Shown in pieces: positions 1 through 7,374 of a DNA stretch of 10,084 nt. The stretch is taken from positions 1-10,084 of the forward strand of contig JARVKI010000227.1 of assembly GCA_036674765.1 (NCBI GenBank). Direction: 5' to 3'. The translations under genes were made by a program, and so were the position numbers. The first letter of the stretch is position 1; each line of letters begins with the position of its first letter. Below the pieces are notes generated by a model. The model was not told the origin of the DNA. It searched no databases and worked only from the letters and a program-made list of their open reading frames with translations. The DNA is from Seiridium cupressi (lineage: Eukaryota; Ascomycota; Sordariomycetes; Amphisphaeriales; Sporocadaceae).

Positions 1-119
1 TGAAGCTGTCCAGTTGGGCATAGGTGCATGAAGGTTCAAATACTCGTCTCCCAGACAGTGGGATAACCAACGTATTGTTTATAATAAAGTCATGTTTTGG
101 TAATAGAGTTATTCACCTG

Positions 120-147
120 TTTTTTTTTTTTTTTTTTTTTTTTTTTT
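120..147. repeat. 28-nt poly(T) tract
   Basis: An uninterrupted run of 28 T residues. It could be a simple homopolymer tract that keeps the promoter free of nucleosomes, as poly(dA:dT) does in fungi, or, read on the minus strand, the poly(A) tail of an old retroposed copy. I see no target-site duplication or element body to support the second reading. Its exact length is likely to vary between reads and isolates. Confidence 0.9.
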
Positions 148-160
148 GCCTCTGCTTTTG

Positions 161-170
161 TTCACGTGAA
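161..170. promoter_or_regulatory. Palindromic CACGTG (E-box-like) site
   Basis: TTCACGTGAA is a perfect 10-bp palindrome with a CACGTG core at 163-168. A second CACGTG lies at 259-264. CACGTG is the classic site for bHLH factors (Cbf1/Pho4-type in fungi). The sites are more than 650 bp from the UBA1 start, and a hexamer is expected by chance every few kilobases, so a role is only possible. Confidence 0.25.
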
Positions 171-781
171 TGAACAGGGATACGGTATTCATCAGGAAAC
201 CAAATGTCAAGAGTAATGCAGATAGGCGAGAATTGATGATATCGAGACTTTGCCCCGCCACGTGCACAGTCTACTAGTACTAGCGTCATGTGCTAGTGTC
301 TGTTAAGGCTGGATCAGCAGATTCCGGTCTTGGTCACAGTGCATGAAGGCATGGTAGAGAAGCTCTTTCTAGAAGGCTGATGAGTTCGGTGTTTCCTGAG
401 GCATGACTTTACAAAGATTTTTGCAGGTTCAAATTGCCGCCCATCAACTACCCTCAAGCGACAACTTCTCAAGCTAGGGAATTCGATATCGTTTGACCCA
501 CCACCACCCACGATACGTCATTTAGCGGGCATCTGAGCAGTCCCGCCAGCTAAGCAGCCTCGTTGGTGGGGTTACCTGTCGCCCTTCACCTCAACAGTGG
601 TTGGCTTGTAACCACAACATCGCCGCCACGCCTGGAATCCCGACACACACCACCCGCATATCCTCACAACACCCACGCAGTTCTCGAGCGCTAGGAGCTT
701 GAGATCAGGACCATAGCCAAGCTGGGGAAGCGTAAGCTCTCGAACGGAGACGCGCCTATCTCCCTGAAGAGAAACATGACC

Positions 782-919
782 GTAAGTTTGCCCCGCCTCC
801 ATCGCCGGCATCGTGCGTTTGTCAGGACTCGACGCCTGCTACACCCCAGACGATCTTACTGCTTGTATACATTACAGGAACGTTCAAGCACCCGTACTGA
901 CCATCCTCTTTCTGGTTAG
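782..919 (+). other. Probable leader intron of UBA1, in frame with an upstream ATG
   Basis: Donor GTAAGT at 782-787, branch-like TACTGAC at 895-901, a pyrimidine-rich stretch and acceptor TTAG ending at 919 make a 138-bp intron of good fungal consensus. The donor follows ATG ACC (776-781) directly. After splicing, ATG ACC joins GAC ACA AAC and the ATG at 929 in frame, adding five residues (MTDTN) to the enzyme. Unspliced, the same ATG reads through 46 open codons that end with TAG at 917-919, which is the acceptor itself. A second candidate acceptor (ACAG ending at 877) also keeps the frame and meets the same TAG. A 6-nt initial exon is easily missed by gene predictors, and RNA evidence is needed to choose the start. 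Confidence 0.6.
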
Positions 920-928
920 GACACAAAC

Positions 929-3900
929 ATGACGACGCCGCCGCAGGTCGACCTGGTCACCCGAGTCCAGGTCGACAACTCGGTCGTCGGCACGAGCGAA
1001 ATCGACGAATCCCTCTACAGCCGACAGCTCTACGTTCTGGGTCACGAGGCTATGAAGCGCATGGGTGCTTCAAACATCCTTATCGTCGGCTTGAAAGGGC
1101 TGGGAGTTGAGATCGCAAAGAACATTGCCCTTGCCGGTGTCAAGAGCTTGACGCTCTACGATCCGACCCCGGTTGCCATCGGCGATCTTTCAGCACAGTT
1201 CTTCCTTCACACAGAAGATGTTGGACAGCCCCGAGATGCAGTGACCGCCCCGCGAGTCGCCGAACTGAATGCCTACACACCCGTCAACGTTCACCAGTCG
1301 TCTGGTCTTGGGGAGAACTTGTCGCAGTTCGACAAGTACCAAGTCGTGGTGCTTACAAATACACCTCTACATCTTCAGCTGGCCATTGGCGACTACTGCC
1401 ACTCCAAGGGCATCTATGTCGTGTTCGCCGACACCTTTGGACTCTTTGCCTCTATCTTCTGCGACTTTGGCGAAAAGTTCACTGTCCTCGATTCGACTGG
1501 CGAAAACCCTCTCCACGGTATCGTGGCAGGCATTGATGAGGAAGGTCTGGTATCAGCGCTGGATGAGACGAGACATGGACTTGAAGATGGAGACTATGTT
1601 ACATTCACCGAGGTCGAGGGCATGGAGGGACTGAACGGCTCAACGCCAAGGAAGATCACAGTAAAGGGCCCGTACACATTCTCGATCGGCGACGTCTCCG
1701 GTCTAGGACAGTACAAGCGTGGTGGTCTCTACCAACAAGTCAAGATGCCCAAGTTCCTCGACTTCAAGACCATCTCTTCTGCGATCAAGGACCCGGAGTT
1801 CCTGATATCCGATTTTGCCAAGTTTGATCGACCTCAGCAGCTTCACATTGGCTTCCAAGCGCTACATGCTTTCTCACAAACTCACAACCGGTTCCCGCGC
1901 CCGATGAACGAGGACGATGCCACGGTTCTGGTTGCCTCTGCGAAAGCCTTTGTCGAATCAGAGAAAGTCGATGTCGAGATTGACGAGAAGCTCATCAAGG
2001 AACTAAGCTACCAGTCTGCAGGTGACCTCAACCCCATGGCCGCACTTTTCGGTGGTCTTGCTGCTCAGGAGGTCCTCAAGGCCGTGTCGGGCAAATTTCA
2101 TCCCATCAAGCAGTGGTTGTACTTCGACTCTCTGGAATCACTCCCTACCAGCACAAAGCGTTCAGAAGAGCTATGCAAGCCCATCGGATCGCGATACGAC
2201 GGTCAAATCGCGGTTTTGGGCAAGGAATATCAAGAAAGGCTTGGAAATGTCAAACAGTTCCTTGTTGGTGCTGGAGCTATCGGTTGCGAAATGCTCAAGA
2301 ACTGGGCAATGATTGGTCTTGGCGCAGGCCCCAAGGGTCAAATCACTATTACTGATATGGACTCGATCGAAAAGAGTAATCTCAATCGTCAATTTCTATT
2401 CCGCCCCAAGGACGTCGGTCAAATGAAGAGCGATTCTGCTGCCAGGGCCGTACAAACTATGAACCCCGAGTTGAATGGTCACATTGTTTGCCTCAAGGAC
2501 CGTGTGAGCCCAGAGACCGAGGAGATCTTCAACGAAGAGTTCTGGAACGGCCTGGATGGCGTCACCAACGCGCTTGACAACGTGGAGGCGCGAACATATG
2601 TCGACCGTCGTTGCGTCTTCTTCCACAAACCCCTCCTTGAAAGCGGCACTCTCGGCACTAAGGGCAACACACAAGTTGTTCTTCCCAAGCTCACAGAATC
2701 ATACTCCTCGTCCCAGGACCCGCCTGAGCAGTCTTTCCCTATGTGCACTCTCAGGAGTTTCCCCAACAACATTAACCACACCATTGCTTGGGCGCGAGAG
2801 CTCTTTGAGACCTCATTCGTCAAGTCTCCTGAGACTGTCAACCTCTACCTGACACAACCAAACTACCTGGAGTCGACGATGAAGCAGGGAGGCAACGAGA
2901 AGGCAACATTGGAAACCATCCGGGACTACCTGGTAACAGATAAGCCTTTGAGTTTCGAGGACTGTATCATTTGGGCTCGCACCGTCTTCGAGAAGCAGTA
3001 CAACAACGCTATTCAGCAACTCCTTTACAACTTCCCTAAGGATTCTACTTCCTCCACAGGTCAGCCGTTCTGGTCTGGCCCCAAGCGAGCTCCGGATCCA
3101 TTGAAGTTCGACCCCAAGAACCCGACACATTACGGATTCATCGTGGCTGCCGCAAACCTACACGCTTTCAACTACAACATCAACACGAAGGGAGTTGATA
3201 AGGCCACGTATCTCAAGGTCCTTGATAACATGATCGTCCCTGATTTCTCGCCCAACTCCGCCGTGAAGATCCAAGAGAAGGACAGCGATCCGGTAAGTCT
3301 GCCCAAACATGCTGTGCGTTAGGATAAGCTAACCAGATGTCTAGGACCCCAACGCTAGCAGCTTTGACGACGGCGCTGAGCTCCAGGAAATTGCGAAGAG
3401 CCTGCCGCCTCCTAGTAAGATGGCTGGCTTCAAGCTCACGCCTGTCGAGTTTGAGAAGGATGACGACACCAACCACCACATCGATTTCATCACCGCTGCG
3501 AGCAATCTTCGTGCTGAGAACTACAAGATTGAGCCGGCTGATCGACACAAGACCAAGTTCATCGCTGGTAAGATTATCCCGGCCATCGCCACGACTACGG
3601 CTCTTGTGACGGGTCTTGTTGTTCTTGAGCTCTACAAGGTTCTCGATGGCAAGGACGACATTGAGCAGTACAAGAACGGTTTCGTCAACCTGGCACTACC
3701 ATTCTTCGGGTTCAGCGAGCCAATCGCTAGTCCTAAAGTGGAGTACCAAGGACCCAATGGCAAGGTCACCCTCGACAAGATCTGGGATCGATTCGAGGTC
3801 AACGACATTACGCTGCAGGAGCTCATTGACGACTTCAAGGGCCGTGGTCTTAGTATCACCATGTTAAGCTCAGGAGTTAGCCTGCTTTATGCGTCCTTCT

Positions 3901-4073
3901 TCCCCGCTGCAAAGCAGAAGGAGAGGCTGGGTCTCCAGCTCAGCAAGCTAATTGAGCTCGTCTCGAAGAAGCCCGTGCCGGAGCACCAGAAGGATGTTAT
4001 CTTCGAAATGGTTGCCGAGGACGAGGCCGAAGAAGATGTTGAGGTGCCATACATCAAGGTCAAGATACGATAA
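929..4073 (+). CDS. UBA1: Ubiquitin-activating enzyme E1 (UBA1)
   Basis: Adenylates the ubiquitin C-terminus with ATP, takes it as a thioester and passes it to E2 enzymes, the first step of ubiquitylation in cytosol and nucleus. Two exons, 929-3292 and 3345-4073, give 1,030 aa, close to yeast Uba1 (about 1,024). The 52-bp phase-0 intron has GTAAGT, GCTAAC (3328-3333) and CTAG. Domains in order: inactive adenylation half with the Rossmann loop at about residue 50; FCCH domain about 180-270; four-helix bundle; active adenylation domain with GAGAIG at 447-452 and the ATP/ubiquitin segment [14 protein letters not shown]; catalytic-cysteine domain with [11 protein letters not shown], catalytic Cys606; adenylation half resuming with [19 protein letters not shown]-terminal ubiquitin-fold domain from about 920. 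All key residues look intact. The start may lie at 776 through a leader intron. Identification is very secure; the exact N-terminus is not. Confidence 0.96.
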
Positions 4074-4737
4074 ATGATTCCATGATAAAACGACGTGGTG
4101 AACTTAGGGAGGCTCCCCCCTGAGCAGGCCAATCGAGAATAGACCCTTGGCTTGAGCAGGTAGTTATTAGTGCTGTCAAGGCAGGATACAGGTACATGAT
4201 AGTAGTACAAAGAGACCATGTTGGTAGTACTAAAATAGACTTCCCTCTATATCATACCTTCCCAATGACTCAATTGTGTAAATTATTGTGAACTGTGATG
4301 AGCTCAATGATGTTGACTTCACTGATGGGCTAATGATAACCCTTGAGGCAGGTTCAAGCGCTCTGCCATGTCTAGCTAGCACCCTCAGCCCCTGTAGTCG
4401 CTGTGGAGTCCCTGACAAGGGCTATTACTGATGACTTACATGTCAGCGATAGCGGGTCCTCTTAGTTTACGTCACCATTAGTGAGTGTCGTCAAATCCAC
4501 CCAAGCTTCACGCTTTCATGTCTATGGGTAAAGATGACAAAGTATGCAGAAAGACTTGCAACCTTCTCTGCGATTAGGCAAGGCTTAAGGCAAGCATTGT
4601 AAGCTATCATCGGACTATCCATGTCAAGTCCAGGTGTCCGCGATTGAGAAAACGCCCCTCCATCAGTCCCTATACCACATAAGGCGCGTCGTGACGTCCC
4701 GCATTTACCAGCAGATAGGACCCCTCACTTTCCTCCC
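4074..4737. other. Intergenic DNA between UBA1 and the glutathione transferase gene
   Basis: Holds the UBA1 3' untranslated region and the distal promoter of the next gene. I found no open frame with coding character, no tRNA-like cloverleaf and no clear AATAAA signal. The frame that later encodes the glutathione transferase start is already open from about 4648 (a TGA lies at 4645-4647), although no ATG occurs in it before 4738. Confidence 0.6.
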
Positions 4738-4953
4738 ATGAACTGCAGAACTATTGTGCCTCGTGCCGCGAGATTGAATAGGTATACTGAGACTTATACA
4801 CACTTGGTTCTGAGACCAATATATAATAGAGCGACCCATTGCGCAACTTTTACATCTGCTGGTACGCCGATATCGTCATCGACATCGCACCCGAAGCCGG
4901 AAAGTAGCGGTAGAGCTTCGAATCCAGGCTATCCGATTATACAGACCAGAATG
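4738..4953 (+). other. In-frame open segment: possible mitochondrial presequence of the glutathione transferase
   Basis: An ATG at 4738 opens 71 codons that run in frame into the ATG at 4951, so it could add 71 residues to the enzyme. The encoded stretch begins MNCRTIVPRAARLNR, is rich in Arg, Ser and Thr and has only two acidic residues, as expected of a mitochondrial targeting sequence. Against it: third codon positions lack the strong G/C bias of the downstream exons, the ATG has C at -3, and a CCAAT/TATA-like element lies inside it. It may be 5' leader, or the N-terminus of a longer isoform. Confidence 0.4.
4816..4828 (+). promoter_or_regulatory. CCAAT plus TATA-like element
   Basis: CCAAT at 4816-4820 is followed at once by ATATAATA (4821-4828), about 120 bp before the ATG at 4951. 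If functional, it would start a transcript that begins after the 4738 ATG and so encodes only the short form of the enzyme. The two motifs adjoin, which is closer than a typical CCAAT box to TATA box spacing, so this is weak evidence. Confidence 0.3.
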
Positions 4954-6292
4954 GTGAGTCCAACACACACATGACTTAAACCCACCTTTCCCGCGGAACT
5001 CTTTGCGGACGCCTCCTGGGCACCCAACGCGCCATAACTAACGCCGCAATTCCCCCTCCCATAGTCCTCCGGCGGCAGCAAGATCACCGAGTGGGTCCTG
5101 CCAGGCGACAAGAGCGGCGAATTCAAGCGCCAGGCCAGCTCGTTCCGCGACTGGATCTCGAGCGAGCCCGGCGCCAAGTTCCCTCCCGAGAAGGGCCGCT
5201 ACCATCTCTACATCAGCTATGCCTGCCCGTGGGCGTGCCGGGCGCTGATTGCGCGCAAGCTGAAGGGGCTGGAGGAGTTCATCAGCTTCTCGGTCGTACA
5301 TTGGCACATGGCGGCGAAGGGTGAGTTGTTTTTCTTTGCCTCTCCTCGTACCAAATCTAGTGCAAACAAATCGAGTGGCACAGTTAGCTGAGCCCCGAAA
5401 CCAACAGGATGGCGATTCCCGACTCCCGAAGACACCGATGCCGAGGGCGAGAATGTCGTGCCCGACCCGCTGCCCGGCCACGAGAAGAACACGCACCTGC
5501 GCGACATCTATTTCGCCGTGGACAAGGACTACTCGGGCCGCTTCACCGTCCCCGTGCTGTTCGACAAGGTCCAGGACACCATCGTCAACAACGAGTCGTC
5601 CGAGATCCTGCGCATGCTGGGCACCGTCTTCAACGACCAGCTGCCCGCTGACAAGGCCAAGATCGACCTGTACCCCGAGGCGCTGAGGAAGGAGATCGAC
5701 GAGGTCGGCGAGTGGACATATGATCAGATCAATAATGGCGTGTATAAGAGCGGGTTTGCCACGACGCAGGAGGCGTACGAGAAGAATGTGGTCCAGTTGT
5801 TTGAGGCGCTTGATCGCGTTGAGGACCATTTGAAGAAAGGAAAAGGACCCTACTACTTTGGGGACGTATTGACGGAGACAGATGTTCGAGTGTGAGTATC
5901 CCTAGCTGTGCCCCCACGTTTCTGTTCAGCATGTTTCCAGCACACGAGACTAACCTGGTGCCGTCAGATTCGTCACCATAATCCGCTTCGACCCCGTCTA
6001 CGTCCAGCACTTCAAGTGCAACATCCGCGACATTCGTTCCGGCTACCCGTCTATTCACAGGTGGATGCGCAACCTGTACTGGAGCAATCCGGCGTTCAAG
6101 GACACGACGAACTTCCTGCATATCAAGAACCACTATACCAAGAGCCACACGCAGATCAATCCGTTCTCGATTGCCCCTGTGGGCCCGCTGCCGGATATCT
6201 TGCCGTTGGATGATGAGGTGCCTGCTCTCAAAGCGTTGAGGGCTTCGCATACTGGCGTTCATGTGGACGGAAAAGTTGTGGGGGATATTTAA
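4951..6292 (+). CDS. ECM4: ECM4/Gto-type glutathione S-transferase (glutathionyl-hydroquinone reductase family)
   Basis: Family members use a catalytic Cys and glutathione to reduce glutathionyl-hydroquinones and related thioether or disulfide adducts. Exons 4951-4953, 5065-5320, 5408-5891 and 5968-6292 give 355 aa (yeast Ecm4 is about 370). Introns of 111, 87 and 76 bp start with GTGAGT. The first and third have ACTAAC branch sites (5037-5042, 5949-5954); the second has GCTGAG. Thioredoxin-fold motif YISYACPWACRALIARK carries catalytic Cys55. Next come VVHWHMAAKGWRF (junction in Gly87), FTVPVLFD, NNESSEILRM, the all-helical GST C-terminal domain with YYFGDVLTETDVRVF, and the family signature IRFDPVYVQHFKCNIRDI. 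The ATG at 4951 is chosen because splicing gives MSSGGSKITEW, like the usual start of fungal homologues. A start at 4738 would give 426 aa. The usual His after CPWA is Cys59. Location is probably cytosol, or mitochondrion if the longer form is made. Confidence 0.92.
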
Positions 6293-6690
6293 AGTGTCGA
6301 GCATGTGTATGTCATACTCAGCAATTATAATTGATTGTTTAGAATACCGTTTTACGAGGTGCTTTCTAAAAAATTTCATGCATGTTAGACTTGATAACGA
6401 GAGTAAGCAACTGCTTTCTACGGTCAATCGCTAATAGAGTGTGTAACTCAAGTTTCTACCAAAGGTGAACTGTGCAACACGGCGTACAAGGATACGCCAT
6501 CAAAATATCTATGGATGAGACGTATTTCCGATACCGAATTTACATTAGTGTTGCATTTTAACCACCAACACATGTGAGTGGCATATTCAGCGCAGAACAC
6601 CGAGTAATCACTATGGTTGGGATGGATGGAGGGCTAGTGTGTATCATGTATATAGTTACACGTTCAGGCATGTAGACAGATCGGCTATAG
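6293..6690. other. Intergenic DNA between convergent genes
   Basis: About 400 bp between the stop of the glutathione transferase gene (+) and the last stop of the NACHT-ankyrin gene (-). It must contain both 3' ends. I see no gene, repeat or structured RNA in it. Base composition is somewhat AT-rich, as usual for fungal 3' regions, and CpA/TpG dinucleotides are plentiful, so it is not RIP-affected like the right end of the window. Confidence 0.6.
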
Positions 6691-7374
6691 TTACTCCATC
6701 TGATTGATACCCTTCCTGTCCAACGTTTCCCCCGTTCTTGAGAAATGCTCCATCATCACTATGTAACGACGTATATATTTCTTCGTACCCAGCCTCGCAG
6801 CTTCTAAAGGTGATAAGCCATCCTTCGCTTTCCGAAGAGGATCAACCTGGCCCGTGCGGAGCAATAGCCTGATACAATCATCTGCCAAATGGAAATCTGA
6901 AGCCCTGTCAACCAACCATCTGAGCGGCGTTTTACCATCTATGTCTTTGGAATCAGGTTCGACTTTCCCCGAATCAAGAAGAACCTCTACATCTGTTTCG
7001 AATCCACATTCGATGGCATATGAAAGGGGTGTTCTGCCGTTCGAATCCTTTGAGTCGGGATCTGCTTTCCATGGCTCTAGAAGAAAGCTACAAATATGTG
7101 GAGATCCCCGCCTCGAGCAGACATGGGATAAAGGTGTCCTACCTTCTGTATCCGTGACCTCAGGATCAGATCCTATTGTGGGATACGCGGCTGTGTCGAC
7201 GTGGCACTTATGCATTGTGTACCATAGCGCAGTTCTGCCCTGATTATCCTTTGATTTGATATCAACCTTCCCAGTGTTGAGTAGCATCGCAAATGCTTGA
7301 CTATAGAAAGTCTCAGCTGCGTATGATAGAGGAGTTCTGCCTTTGTTATCCTTCGAATCAGGGTCGACCTTTCC
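6691..7374 (-). pseudogene. C-terminal ankyrin segment cut off by an in-frame TGA
   Basis: Directly after the TGA at 7377-7375, the same frame continues for 227 residues to a TAA at 6693-6691. It opens with GKVDPDSKDNKGRTPLSYAA and holds about six ankyrin units, marked by GRTPL, GRTAL, GRTPL, GRTPL, GKTPL and GLSPL, then a short charged tail ending INQME. Units repeat at about 32-35 residues with inner strands such as KVDIKSKD, KADPDSKD and KVEPDSKD. It matches the units before the stop and lies in the same frame without any shift, so it is best read as the original C-terminus of the upstream NACHT protein. The first internal ATG (7287) lies 29 codons after the TGA; separate translation from it is unlikely but not excluded. 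Confidence 0.75.

Larger units (their letters stand above)
1..775. other. Intergenic DNA upstream of UBA1
   Basis: No convincing gene is seen on either strand. The open frames here are short, have no recognisable motif and lack the codon bias of the genes to the right. The stretch holds a 28-nt poly(T) tract, two CACGTG hexamers and, nearer the gene, moderately CT-rich DNA that probably includes the UBA1 promoter and 5' leader. No clear TATA box was found. The left end could contain the 3' untranslated region of a neighbour outside the window, but nothing shows it. Confidence 0.6.

Noticed and set aside
33..45. GGTTCAAAT-like tRNA B-box (also near 426-436)
   Set aside because: Flanking bases do not form a T-stem and no A-box, anticodon arm or acceptor stem can be drawn.
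314..811. Two small minus-strand open frames (314-511 and 572-811) upstream of UBA1
   Set aside because: No recognisable domain or codon bias; they fall in the likely promoter and leader of UBA1.
2396..2852. Overlapping open frames of 92-120 residues inside UBA1
   Set aside because: Shadows of the E1 frame, which is secure across the whole region.
4347..4367. Hairpin GGCAG/CTGCC with 11-nt loop
   Set aside because: A 5-bp stem is expected by chance; no T-run or conserved RNA structure goes with it.
5038..5829. 263-residue open frame on the minus strand
   Set aside because: It lies opposite the glutathione transferase exons and crosses two of its introns. It shows no domain and is explained by the strong G/C third-position bias of the real gene.
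5729..6427. 232-residue open frame on the minus strand
   Set aside because: Antisense to the last two exons of the glutathione transferase gene, low-complexity Arg-rich translation, no recognisable motif.
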